A stretch of 64,000 bases of DNA from Streptomyces xylophagus (GTDB taxonomy: Bacteria; Actinomycetota; Actinomycetes; Streptomycetales; Streptomycetaceae). The stretch lies in the NCBI RefSeq assembly GCF_000716435.1, contig NZ_JNWO01000012.1, forward strand, positions 203,330 to 267,329, read 5' to 3'. Shown one piece after another: positions 42,631 to 50,171 of this stretch. The notes under the pieces were generated by a model. That model searched no databases and was not told where the DNA came from. It saw only the letters and a program-made list of their open reading frames with translations. A program made the position numbers and the translations under genes. Every line of letters begins with the position of its first letter. Position 1 is the first letter of the stretch.

Positions 42631-43593
42631 ATGCCACGGCTCTACGGTTTCGAGGACGCCTCACGTCGTCGGCTACGTGACGATGAAATTGACGCGACCC
42701 GCCTGATGGTGAGCCGGGCGCTCATCAGCGATGAGTCCAACCACGACATTGCGGTATGGGCGAATGGTGAGGGCTACCGGGGAACGCTCGGCGGGGAGTG
42801 GAAGGACGCGTCGATTGGACGTCTGTTCCGCACCCCGGCGATCGCTGGACTGCGCTACGACGATGACGGCGAACTCGTTGACGCGGGTCACCTCGGTGCT
42901 ATCACGCGCGAAGAGTTCATGGCCCTCCTGGCGCGGGAGGAGGCTCGCAGCACGAAGGTCCCAGAGCCCGCGTATGACTATCTCCTGACTGGTGGGGCCA
43001 GCACCTGCGGCAACTGCAAATGGGACCTCGGGGGCGCCCGTACCAATGCGGTTACGCCTGGATACCGCTGTCGCCCGAAGGACAAGAACGGGCACGGCGG
43101 CTGCGGCGAGGTCCGGATTGATGCCGAGCTGTTGGAGGGTTACGTCGGAGAACACGTCGTGGCGGAACTCCTCAAGCCCGGCATCCGAGCCCAGATCGCC
43201 CAAGCGCAGGCCGCCGTGCGCAAGCAGGTTGAGGACCTCAAGAGGGACATCAAGGAGCTGGAGGGCCGCCAAGCGGAGCTTGGGAGGCTCTATGGAAACC
43301 GCGAGATCAGCGGCGAGGCGCTGGTAGCCGGAGAGCGCGAGATCGCGTCCAACCTCAAGGGCATCCGTTCGCGCCTTCGCTACGCAGAGCAGATGGCGAA
43401 CTTCTCACTTGGCCATGCCAAGGACCTGGTGAAGTGGTGGAACTCTGCACCCACCGCGTCGAAAAGAGGCATCACGCTGCTCCTCCTGGAGAAGATCGAG
43501 GTGTTCCCCGCGAGCGCCCGCGGCGTCCGGACGATCGAGCCGGGACGAGTCGTCCTTCACTGGCGCAAGCTGTCCGGCACGTCAGGTGACTGA
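42631..43593 (+). CDS. Serine-recombinase-like protein lacking the catalytic resolvase domain
   Basis: This 320-residue protein matches only the C-terminal part of large serine integrases. Residues about 1-120 look like the recombinase DNA-binding domain (EIDATRLMVSRAL, ASIGRLFRTPAIAGLRYDDDG). A zinc-ribbon follows with Cys residues in STCGNCKWDLGG and GYRC, then a coiled-coil (residues about 205-270, QAAVRKQVEDLKRDIKELEGRQAEL) and a C-terminal tail. The N-terminal catalytic domain with the Ser nucleophile is absent, and no upstream sequence could encode it. It may be a DNA-binding remnant, a directionality factor or a regulator. Its 3' end overlaps the convergent membrane gene by 12 bases. 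Confidence 0.78.
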   Translation: MPRLYGFEDASRRRLRDDEIDATRLMVSRALISDESNHDIAVWANGEGYRGTLGGEWKDASIGRLFRTPAIAGLRYDDDGELVDAGHLGAITREEFMALLAREEARSTKVPEPAYDYLLTGGASTCGNCKWDLGGARTNAVTPGYRCRPKDKNGHGGCGEVRIDAELLEGYVGEHVVAELLKPGIRAQIAQAQAAVRKQVEDLKRDIKELEGRQAELGRLYGNREISGEALVAGEREIASNLKGIRSRLRYAEQMANFSLGHAKDLVKWWNSAPTASKRGITLLLLEKIEVFPASARGVRTIEPGRVVLHWRKLSGTSGD

Positions 43594-44352
43594 GATCGCT
43601 ACCCGCGATGCGAGCCGCCTGCCTACCATCGCCATGGTCAGCCCCGTGATCAGTGAGATCACGGCGAGCCCGGCCAGGAGCGGGGAGACGATCTCCTCGT
43701 AGCGCAGCGGCCACGGGTGGCCAAGGTAGTGAGTCACCAGGTATGACCCCTTGCTGGCGGCGTAGGCCACTCCGAGCACCGCAGAGATCGACGACAGGGC
43801 GAGGCCGCGAGCCGTCCAGGCGTGTCCTGCGCGCCGGGCAACGAGAGTCATCCCGGTGCACAGGAACGCGATCTCGCCGCAGGTAATCGCCACGTATCCC
43901 AGATAGACCATGAGGTAGACGGTGACGCCTGGCACTGTGGCGAACTCGGTCGTGAACTCCACTGTCTCGTCGGTGGTGCCGACGAACAGAGGCAGCATCG
44001 CCGCTAGGACGCACACCGCGAAGGCGACACGTGCGTACAGGCTGGCCTTCAGCACCTCGTGGTTGTAGGACCAGTCCACGAGCATCAGCTGAAGGCTGCC
44101 GCACCATACGACTGCACAGATGTGCGCCCCGAGTTTGGCGGCATTGTTCATGCCGGTCGCAGATTCGATCACGTCCTCTATCGCCGGGACGGCGAGGGTG
44201 ACGCCCACCGTGCAGATGCCGATGGCCACGGCTCGGGTGAAACGCGCTACGCGATAGTCGCTTCGGTCACGCTGACGCCAGGCTTCCCGAGCGGAGAGCA
44301 CGGTACCCACCAGGCCAATCAGAGCGCACAGGCCGAAGACTAAGCCGTCCAT
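43582..44352 (-). CDS. MAB_1171c-like multi-pass membrane protein
   Basis: This 256-residue protein has about seven hydrophobic segments and a hydrophilic charged loop near residues 24-38 (REAWRQRDRSDYRV). The pattern resembles the MAB_1171c-type putative transporter family found next to XRE regulators in actinobacterial prophages and islands. It follows the XRE repressor gene with a 5-base gap and is surely co-transcribed in the lysogen. A lysogeny-expressed membrane function such as superinfection exclusion is possible but unproven. Confidence 0.7.
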   Translation of the reverse strand: MDGLVFGLCALIGLVGTVLSAREAWRQRDRSDYRVARFTRAVAIGICTVGVTLAVPAIEDVIESATGMNNAAKLGAHICAVVWCGSLQLMLVDWSYNHEVLKASLYARVAFAVCVLAAMLPLFVGTTDETVEFTTEFATVPGVTVYLMVYLGYVAITCGEIAFLCTGMTLVARRAGHAWTARGLALSSISAVLGVAYAASKGSYLVTHYLGHPWPLRYEEIVSPLLAGLAVISLITGLTMAMVGRRLASRVAISVT

Positions 44353-44357
44353 TTGGT

Positions 44358-44885
44358 TCAGGTTCCTTCCAAGTCGGAGACGGCGCGCTCAGCCGCTTCG
44401 GTGAAGCTGAGACGCCTCCGCCGGCCTGGCCGCGGTGGTTCCGGGACAGGTGGAAGAGGCTCGGGCACCTCCGGGACGACGAGATCACTGCGTCCGTGTC
44501 GCAGACGGATCTCACGTGCGGCCTCCAGGAGTTCGGCAGCTCCAGCGTCACCCAGGTCGTGGATGAGCCGAAGCGCCTCGCGCGCGTCTGGGCAATCCTC
44601 ATAGACCGACAGGGACGTCAATCCGTTGTAACCGGGGAGTAGATAAGCTACCGGAGAGGCCAACGCCCGTGCCAGGCCTGCCAGTTGGGAGATCGTTGGA
44701 TTCGCCTTGACTCCGTTCAAGAGGTCGTTCACCACCTGGTGGGTCATCGCAGGCTTGCCCCCGGGAGCCTCAGCTGTGGCGGCAGCAATGTCGCGCGTGC
44801 TCAGGGTTTTCCCGTCCGCCCTGCGTTTCCTGCCGATCAGGACGGCGAGTTTGCTGGAGAGAGGGGTGTCCGGGCCGAGCGGCAT
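44358..44885 (-). CDS. XRE-family repressor-like regulator
   Basis: This 175-residue protein starts at the ATG at 44885, preceded by AAGGAG. The N-terminus has a helix-turn-helix of XRE type (SSKLAVLIGRKRRADGKTLSTRDIAAATA, PAMTHQVVNDLLNGVKANPT, SQLAGLARALASPVAYLL). A proline-rich C-terminus follows (EVPEPLPPVPEPPRP). The position, reading leftward from a control region whose rightward promoter TTGACA overlaps an inverted repeat, is that of a phage lysogeny repressor. The membrane protein gene is immediately downstream. Confidence 0.82.
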   Translation of the reverse strand: MPLGPDTPLSSKLAVLIGRKRRADGKTLSTRDIAAATAEAPGGKPAMTHQVVNDLLNGVKANPTISQLAGLARALASPVAYLLPGYNGLTSLSVYEDCPDAREALRLIHDLGDAGAAELLEAAREIRLRHGRSDLVVPEVPEPLPPVPEPPRPGRRRRLSFTEAAERAVSDLEGT

Positions 44886-45226
44886 GGTGCTGGCTACTCC
44901 TTGTGACGCGGCAGGCCCGACCAGGCGGGGGACGGTGAATGTGGTGCGCACTCAGTATCGCTGTGAGGTGCAAGTGGCTGGTGAGACAGCCCAATGTCTA
45001 TGTTGGTTGACAATGGGTAACGCTCGCCGCAAGATCTATAACCTTGGGCGAAGTAAGCGCGTGCTCGGCATGCGGGGCAGCCGCCCCTCTACCGCCTCCT
45101 TGGGTGCAAGATCGCGACGGGCACCCAACTAGGCCTCGAATTGTGCCGCTAACTCGCCTGTGTGGGGATCTAAGTGGGCCGCGGCTCGTTACGGAGGCGG
45201 AACGCTGCAATGCGGGGAGGGTACGG
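44886..45226. promoter_or_regulatory. Control region between the repressor and the rightward early genes
   Basis: This 341-base stretch has no convincing gene. It holds the inverted repeat 44990-45017, a TTGACA -35 at 45007 and a CAAGAT -10 at 45030 for rightward transcription. Short open frames here lack ribosome-binding sites. It is the best candidate for the phage genetic switch. Confidence 0.55.
44990..45035 (+). promoter_or_regulatory. Rightward phage promoter overlapped by an inverted-repeat operator
   Basis: CCCAATGTC (44990-44998) and GACAATGGG (45009-45017) form a 9-bp inverted repeat with one mismatch. The -35 TTGACA at 45007-45012 lies inside the right arm. A 17-base spacer leads to CAAGAT at 45030-45035. 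Binding of the XRE repressor to the repeat would block RNA polymerase at the -35. Confidence 0.55.
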
Positions 45227-45397
45227 GTGGGGATCGAGCTGGACCGAGTGCTGGCCCGACTGGAGGAGTCGGGCGGAAAGGAAAACGTTGTCTTGGATGA
45301 CGAGGCTGCACTCGCCGCGTTAGCGGCTCTGGCGATCGTTGACCCGAAGCGGGTCGGCTGCGATGCGGAGCCCGTGAGGGGTGCCGCTACGAGTTGA
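45227..45397 (+). CDS. Small hypothetical protein (56 aa)
   Basis: This short gene starts at a GTG with GGGGAGG 6 bases upstream. The product is acidic and helical (IELDRVLARLEESGGKENVV), with an Ala/Leu-rich centre. It is the first gene downstream of the proposed rightward phage promoter and ends before a 10-bp hairpin at 45414-45441. No family is recognised. It may be a regulator of the switch or an early host-takeover protein, but nothing in the sequence proves it. Confidence 0.5.
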   Translation: MGIELDRVLARLEESGGKENVVLDDEAALAALAALAIVDPKRVGCDAEPVRGAATS

Positions 45398-45413
45398 TCT
45401 ACGCGCGTACTTG

Positions 45414-45441
45414 GAAGCGGGCCTCCGTAGGGGCCCGCTTC
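45414..45441 (+). terminator. Hairpin after the first early gene
   Basis: GAAGCGGGCC and GGCCCGCTTC form a perfect 10-bp stem with an 8-base loop, 16 bases after the stop at 45397. No T-run follows. It probably ends or attenuates rightward transcription before the next promoter. Confidence 0.6.
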
Positions 45442-45475
45442 ACGCGTCTGACCTGCAAAAACTTCCCGAAAATTA

Positions 45476-45504
45476 TGGACCTCCCCCCTGAATGCATATA
45501 GAAT
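45476..45504 (+). promoter_or_regulatory. Promoter of the ParB-like gene
   Basis: TGGACC at 45476-45481 and TAGAAT at 45499-45504 are spaced by 17 bases in a locally AT-rich stretch. The ParB-like gene starts at 45560 with a GGAG ribosome-binding site, giving a leader of about 50 bases that includes a GGAGGGGGG run. Confidence 0.5.
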
Positions 45505-45559
45505 AGAACCAGAAGGAGGGGGGAAGGAAGAAGCCCCCACTGACCTCTTGGAGATCGCA

Positions 45560-46738
45560 ATGTCGCACAAGTACGCCGCCCTGAGGATGCGCCAGATCCA
45601 CCGCAACCCGCACCAGCCCCGCAAGACCTTCGACGAGGGCGCGCTGAAGGAGCTGGCCGATTCGATCAAGGAGCATGGCCTGCTCCAGCCGATCGTCGTC
45701 CGGAAGGTGGCGGAGGGGTATGAGCTCGTGGCCGGCGAGCGCCGCTTCCGTGCCAACGAGCTCGCGGACAACATCACCATCGAGGCGAAGATCCTGCTGC
45801 CCGAGGGCGGGTCCGAGATCAGCGACATGGACTCCTTCGAGAAGGCCATGGCCGAGAACTTGAACCGCGAGGACATGCTCCCGCTGGAGGAGGCGCGCGG
45901 TTTCAAGAAGGTCCTGGACGACAAGTACGACGGCGATCCCGACCAGGTTCCCGCCGTCGCGAAGACGTTCTCCAAGTCGGTCCAGTTCGTCAACCAGCGC
46001 CTGGCCCTGCTCGCCCTGCGCCCGGAGATCCAGGCGGCCGTCGACCTCGGGCACATCGGCACCCAGGCTGCCGTCCAGATCGCTGCGCTCTCGAAGGACA
46101 ACCAGGCGGCGGTCTTCCAGGACTGGAGGAAGGGCGACAAGAGCGACAACCAGCTCGTCCACATCGCCTACGCCATGCGCAAGCAGGAGAAGGCGGCCAC
46201 GCAGGACTCGATGGTCGACGTCGACGAGATGACCCCCGAGGAGAAGGCCGAGCGGAGTCGCGCACAGGCCAAGACCAAGAGCGACCTCGACGCGATCGAG
46301 GGGATGTGGGCGCTGCTGGACAGCATTGGCAAGGCGGACCCGATGGAGCTGGCCCGCACCTTGGCGGGGGAAGTTGGCAAGCGGCTTGAGCAGATGGACC
46401 GGGTCGCGGACGTCGTGGCGAAGGCCCGCTTCCAGCTCCGTCAGGCGAAGGCGCACGCCGACGCCAGCGAGATCATGGTCAACCCCGCCGCCGCAGCGCC
46501 CGACCTGGTGGCCGAGGCTGACGCCGTGCTCGCCCAGGTGGACCCGGCTGTGGGCGACACCGAGCCGGAGGCGCAGGCCGAGCGCGCCCCGGAGCCGGAG
46601 CCCGCCCCGGCCGCCGACGCCGACACGGAGACCGAGGCCACCCCGGCCGCCGACGCGGAGACCGAGAGCGCGGCGGAGTCGGAGGAGGACGACACCGAGG
46701 CCGAGGCGGCGGCCGAGCCGGTCGCCGTCGGAGCCTGA
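45560..46738 (+). CDS. ParB/RepB/Spo0J-type protein with long acidic tail
   Basis: This 392-residue protein starts at the ATG at 45560, 7 bases after TGGAG. Residues about 1-110 form a ParB N-terminal domain, with RNPHQPRKTFDEGALKELADSIKEHGLLQPIVVR, GYELVAGERRFRANELA and an ENLNREDMLPLEEARGFKKVL segment. A helix-turn-helix (VPAVAKTFSKSVQFVNQRLALLAL) follows. The C-terminus (about 310-392) is an extreme Ala/Glu/Pro-rich acidic tail. No ParA gene is near, so plasmid-type partition is unlikely. Phage ParB-like proteins may act as DNA-binding regulators or nucleases. Confidence 0.85.
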   Translation: MSHKYAALRMRQIHRNPHQPRKTFDEGALKELADSIKEHGLLQPIVVRKVAEGYELVAGERRFRANELADNITIEAKILLPEGGSEISDMDSFEKAMAENLNREDMLPLEEARGFKKVLDDKYDGDPDQVPAVAKTFSKSVQFVNQRLALLALRPEIQAAVDLGHIGTQAAVQIAALSKDNQAAVFQDWRKGDKSDNQLVHIAYAMRKQEKAATQDSMVDVDEMTPEEKAERSRAQAKTKSDLDAIEGMWALLDSIGKADPMELARTLAGEVGKRLEQMDRVADVVAKARFQLRQAKAHADASEIMVNPAAAAPDLVAEADAVLAQVDPAVGDTEPEAQAERAPEPEPAPAADADTETEATPAADAETESAAESEEDDTEAEAAAEPVAVGA

Positions 46739-46750
46739 CTCGTCCGTCCA

Positions 46751-46775
46751 GGGGCGGCCCCCAGCGGGCCGCCCC
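46751..46775 (+). terminator. Hairpin after the ParB-like gene
   Basis: GGGGCGGCCC and GGGCCGCCCC form a perfect 10-bp stem with a 5-base loop and are followed by CTTCT. It lies 13 bases after the ParB stop and 24 bases before the next gene. Confidence 0.65.
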
Positions 46776-46798
46776 CTTCTCCATGGAGTCCCACAGTG

Positions 46799-47170
46799 AT
46801 GAACGACATCCAGGCCATGCGCAACATCAACCACAACCTGTTCGACGTGCCGGCCTCGGCCAACGCCCTTGAGGAGTACGACTCCGACGTGGCTGCACTC
46901 GTCCGCGAGGCTGCGGCGCACCTGTTCAAGGCGCGCCGCGACAACGACGAAGCCGCCCTGAACGAGGCATACAACCTCACCCTGATCGCCGCCTCCGACC
47001 TCATGAAGGGTGCCGGTAGTTCGGTGTATGTGCGCACCCATCTCATGGTCACGGCCCGACTGGTCGAGCTCGAAGCGGCGCTGCTCGCCGCGCCGACGGC
47101 CCGCGGCGCGGCACCCCTTGGCGGGTTCGAGCACGGGGCTGCGCCGACTCGAGATAGATCCCAACACTGA
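46799..47170 (+). CDS. Hypothetical phage protein (123 aa)
   Basis: This protein starts at an ATG with GGAG 9 bases upstream; a GTG lies three bases before it. It is alpha-helical (ASANALEEYDSDVAALVREAAAHLFKARRDND and ASDLMKGAG). It has no membrane segment. No family is recognised. It follows the ParB-like gene after a hairpin and is the last gene before a structured leader region. A role in early phage development is only inferred from position. Confidence 0.65.
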   Translation: MNDIQAMRNINHNLFDVPASANALEEYDSDVAALVREAAAHLFKARRDNDEAALNEAYNLTLIAASDLMKGAGSSVYVRTHLMVTARLVELEAALLAAPTARGAAPLGGFEHGAAPTRDRSQH

Positions 47171-47257
47171 AGAGTGATACGTTCTATCTCGTTGGTGGAG
47201 GCGGCCTCAGCCGAGGAACCGGCTCACCAACGTGCCGTGGCATGCGGCACTCCCCTT

Positions 47258-47393
47258 CGGTGCCTGGCGGGTGGCCAATCCCCCGCGCCCTACCCGCCAG
47301 GCACCGGCCCGCACCTGAGCGGAGCCACCGGAGCGCCGCCAAGATCCACGATCACGACCGGACCCGTCCCCGCCTCACGCCGGGGGCGGGTCC
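47258..47393 (+). promoter_or_regulatory. Structured leader: two strong stem-loops before the small-gene cluster
   Basis: The first stem pairs 47258-47272 (CGGTGCCTGGCGGGT) with 47292-47306 over 15 bp and a 19-base loop. The second pairs 47360-47372 with 47381-47393 over 13 bp with one wobble and an 8-base loop. The second stem ends 10 bases before the CAGGAG ribosome-binding site of the gene at 47413. A T-run is lacking, so this may be an attenuator, a processing signal or a small RNA. Confidence 0.45.
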
Positions 47394-47412
47394 CCGTGCA
47401 CTCAGGAGCGCC

Positions 47413-47622
47413 ATGAACACAGAGGACTTCGCCGGGCACCCAGAGGATCGCGACCTGTATGAACGTCTCCTCGTCGAGCGGGACGGGACGCCGATCAAAG
47501 CCCTCGCTGAACGTGACCCGGGCCTCGAAGTGCCAGCAGCCCCCGACCCAGACGCGACCCGGCACCTCACGGAACTCGAAGCAGCCACAACTCCCCGACG
47601 ACGAAAGCGACATGGAGCATGA
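47413..47622 (+). CDS. Small hypothetical protein (69 aa), first of an overlapping mini-gene cluster
   Basis: This gene starts at an ATG after CAGGAG and ends in an ATGA overlap with the next small gene. The product is charged and soluble (HPEDRDLYERLLVERDGTPIKALAERDPG) with a basic C-terminus RRRKRHGA. No family is recognised. Translational coupling to the two following genes is likely. Confidence 0.55.
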   Translation: MNTEDFAGHPEDRDLYERLLVERDGTPIKALAERDPGLEVPAAPDPDATRHLTELEAATTPRRRKRHGA

Positions 47623-47747
47623 CCGCCAAGCAGGCGCCGCCCGCAGAGCCAGAGCGCCGAACACCTCCCGTACCCGGTGCGGTGTGGTGCCGATCCTGTG
47701 ACTCCTGGTGCCTGCCGACCGGCATCTGCGGCTGCAACAACCGGTGA
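47619..47747 (+). CDS. 42-residue Cys-rich miniprotein
   Basis: The ATG overlaps the stop of the upstream gene (ATGA) and the stop overlaps the start of the next gene (TGATG). The product begins MTAKQAPPAEPE and ends CGCNNR. Five Cys residues are arranged as CRSC, SWC and CGC, a pattern compatible with a small zinc knuckle. It is shorter than usual gene-calling limits. No homologue is recognised. The tight coupling at both ends is the main support. Confidence 0.5.
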   Translation: MTAKQAPPAEPERRTPPVPGAVWCRSCDSWCLPTGICGCNNR

Positions 47748-47989
47748 TGCACACCCTTCTGCGCCTTGTCGCCGACGCGATGGCTGTCCTGCTCATGGCG
47801 GCCATCGCCGTTGTCGCCTGGGTCGTTGTACAACTCGGCGGCGGCGGTGTCCTTCTCGCCAGCCTCTTGGCCGTCCCCGCCTGCGGGCTGGTGGCCGCCG
47901 CCATCCACCACGTTCAGCGATGGGTGGGCAGTCGGCGGCCGACGCACCAACTGAACCCTCGCCCCGGCGACCGCCGCGGCTCGGCGTGA
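47747..47989 (+). CDS. Small membrane protein (80 aa)
   Basis: The ATG at 47747 overlaps the upstream stop. Two hydrophobic segments lie at about residues 10-30 and 33-50 (LVADAMAVLLMAAIAVVAWVVVQL; LLASLLAVPACGLVAAA), then a basic tail RRPTHQLNPRPGDRRG. It is the last of three coupled small genes. It may be holin-like or an inhibitor, but no specific function can be assigned. Confidence 0.55.
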   Translation: MHTLLRLVADAMAVLLMAAIAVVAWVVVQLGGGGVLLASLLAVPACGLVAAAIHHVQRWVGSRRPTHQLNPRPGDRRGSA

Positions 47990-48046
47990 TCGTCTAGTCT
48001 GAACTAGCTGTAGGGCGCGGGGAACGGCCTACACAAGGGACGCCCA

Positions 48047-48709
48047 GTGACCCCGACGCCCGCCAAAATTCCCGAACTGCTCCTGCCGCTCGCCGTCCCC
48101 ACCGAGGACCTCGTTCCGTACTACCGGAACCCCCGCAACGGTGACCTCCCCTCGATCGCCGAATCACTGACCGTCAACGGCCAGTACCGCGCGATCGTCG
48201 TCAACAAGGGCACCCACACGGGCCGCCACAACGAGATCCTGGCGGGCAACCACACGTACGCGGCTGCCCAGCAGCTCGGCTGGGAGCAGATCGCCGTCAC
48301 ATGGGTCGACGTCGACGACGACGCGGCGGCCCGCATCGTCATCGTCGACAACCGGACCAACGACCTCGCCGGATACGACAGCGTGCTCCTGGCCGAGATC
48401 CTCTCCGACATCCCGGACCTGGCCGGTACCGGCTACGACCGCGAGAGCGTAGACCGGCTCCTCGACGACACTTCCCTGCCCGAGACGCTGGAACTCACCT
48501 CCGACGGCGCGGGCACTGGTGCCGCAGCCACCGTCGACTACCTCCAGTGGGGCTACCTCCAGTGGGAGTCCAAGCGGGTCCGGATCACCTCCGAAGAGGT
48601 CGAAGCCCTCAACACCATTTACACGAAGTTCGTGGACGACACCAACAGCGACCTCGGCTTCGGCTGGCACGTCTTGCAGCAGGCCCACGAGGAGGGCGAG
48701 GCGGCATGA
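48047..48709 (+). CDS. ParB-N-domain protein (220 aa)
   Basis: This protein starts at a GTG with AAGGGA 7 bases upstream. It has a ParB/sulfiredoxin-like N-terminal fold: PYYRNPRNGDLPSIAESLTVNGQYRAIVVNKG and HNEILAGNHTYAAAQQLGW. An acidic stretch VDVDDDAAARIVIVDNRTND follows and a SYDRES-type segment (TGYDRESVDRLLDD) is near residue 145. It ends in an ATG overlap with a ParB-methyltransferase fusion gene. Proteins of this kind accompany DNA methylases in phages. It may be the nuclease or recognition partner of the methylase. Confidence 0.8.
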   Translation: MTPTPAKIPELLLPLAVPTEDLVPYYRNPRNGDLPSIAESLTVNGQYRAIVVNKGTHTGRHNEILAGNHTYAAAQQLGWEQIAVTWVDVDDDAAARIVIVDNRTNDLAGYDSVLLAEILSDIPDLAGTGYDRESVDRLLDDTSLPETLELTSDGAGTGAAATVDYLQWGYLQWESKRVRITSEEVEALNTIYTKFVDDTNSDLGFGWHVLQQAHEEGEAA

Positions 48710-50151
48710 GCAGTGCGCCCACCACGACGTTCTACGAGGCGTACCCCCTCGACCGGCTTCGCCCCGCCGACTACAACCCGCGCCGCCTCAGCGAGGAGGC
48801 GTTCGTCAGGCTTCAGGCGTCACTGCGCCGCCACGGTGTCGTGAAGCCCGTCATCCTCAACGCCGACGGCACACTGGTCGCAGGCCACCAGAGAACCAAG
48901 GGCCTCCAGGCCATCGGCCTGACGCACACACCCGCGGTCATGCTGGGCACGAAGGTCAGGTTGCAGGACGAGATCCAGTTCAACCTCTTGCACAACCGAG
49001 TCGAGACCGAAGCCAGCATCGTCTACGCCGAGCCCGGCGTCATCGGCGCCTGGTCATGGATTCCATGGCAGTCCATCCGGGTCGCGGAACGAAAGAACCT
49101 CTCCTTCGTCAACGCCATCGGGCACATGACCGCCGGCCACGGCCCGTGGGGGAGCGTTGTCATCGACGACCAGGGCCGCATCGTCCTCAACGCCGAATAC
49201 GCCGTCGTCGCCTCCATCAACCGCTTCGACCTCCTCGCCTGGACCGTCACCTCCGCCGACGCCGCCCAACTCCACGCCGACCTCACCGGCGAGTACGGCG
49301 TCTACGACTGGACCGCCATCGAGAGCAAGGCCCCGGTGTGGAACCAGCACATCGTGCAGCCCAAGAGGCTCCGCAAGTTCTCCTCCAAGGCCAAGGCCGG
49401 AAAGCTCGCCTACGGCTCCGAGACCTGGGACCAGTTGGTCACGCCCTGGCTCAAGCCCACCCACCGGGTCGTGGACTTCGGCGCCGGGTACGGCGACTAC
49501 GCCAAGCACCTGCGCGCCAAGGGCTTCAACATCCACGACTACGAGCCCTACCGCTGCCGGGACGGCTCGTACGCCGTCGACATCCGCGCCGTCGTCGGCA
49601 TGATCCGCGACATCGACAAGGACATCCAGACCAACGGCCTGTACGACGTGGTGGTCCTCGACTCCGTCATCAACGCCACCACCACCCTCGACTACCAGCA
49701 CTGGGTGATGACCACCGTCAACGCCCTCTGCTCGGCGGACGGGGTTGTGTGCCTCGGCACACGCAACCTCGCCCGCGAACTCCGGGATGAGCAGGCCAAG
49801 CGGGTCACCTCCCAGACCGCCACCACCAAGATGAGCTTCCTCGACGAGGACAACGTCGAGATGAACTTCGTCAAGGGGAAGTGGCAGAAGCTGCGTTTCC
49901 ACACACCCGAGACTCTGGAGCCGCTGCTCCGCCGCTACTTCGAGGACGTACAGGTCACCGACCTCAGCGGCTCCAACATCAAGGCCACCTGCCGCCGCCC
50001 TATCGCGCTCCCCAAGGAGGAATACGAGAGGGCATTCGAAGAGGAATTCAACATGCCTTACCCGAATGGGTTCCGACATGACAGGCATCTGGAATTGGTG
50101 GGAAATTTGATAAAATTGGCAGTAGGGAGAAATGAATCTCTCGCCAATTGA
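48706..50151 (+). CDS. ParB-like domain fused to a class I SAM-dependent methyltransferase
   Basis: This 481-residue protein starts at an ATG that overlaps the upstream ParB-like stop by 4 bases. Residues about 1-95 form a ParB/Srx-like domain (RPADYNPRRLSEEAFVRLQASLRRHGVVKPVIL; LVAGHQRTKGLQAIGL). Residues about 240-420 hold a Rossmann methyltransferase with motif I VVDFGAGYGDYAKHL, an acidic loop YEPYRCRDGSYAVDIRAV and DVVVLDSVINATTT. No DPPY/NPPY catalytic motif of amino-methylating DNA methylases is seen. The substrate could be DNA base, a modified base or a small molecule. The sequence near the C-terminus is AT-rich, suggesting recent acquisition. Confidence 0.78.
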   Translation: MSSAPTTTFYEAYPLDRLRPADYNPRRLSEEAFVRLQASLRRHGVVKPVILNADGTLVAGHQRTKGLQAIGLTHTPAVMLGTKVRLQDEIQFNLLHNRVETEASIVYAEPGVIGAWSWIPWQSIRVAERKNLSFVNAIGHMTAGHGPWGSVVIDDQGRIVLNAEYAVVASINRFDLLAWTVTSADAAQLHADLTGEYGVYDWTAIESKAPVWNQHIVQPKRLRKFSSKAKAGKLAYGSETWDQLVTPWLKPTHRVVDFGAGYGDYAKHLRAKGFNIHDYEPYRCRDGSYAVDIRAVVGMIRDIDKDIQTNGLYDVVVLDSVINATTTLDYQHWVMTTVNALCSADGVVCLGTRNLARELRDEQAKRVTSQTATTKMSFLDEDNVEMNFVKGKWQKLRFHTPETLEPLLRRYFEDVQVTDLSGSNIKATCRRPIALPKEEYERAFEEEFNMPYPNGFRHDRHLELVGNLIKLAVGRNESLAN

Positions 50152-50171
50152 AACGGGTAAATGGGGAACGG

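Noticed and set aside
47174..47416. Open frame before the small-gene cluster (80 aa)
   Set aside because: It has no ribosome-binding site and runs through two strong stem-loops, which fit a leader better.
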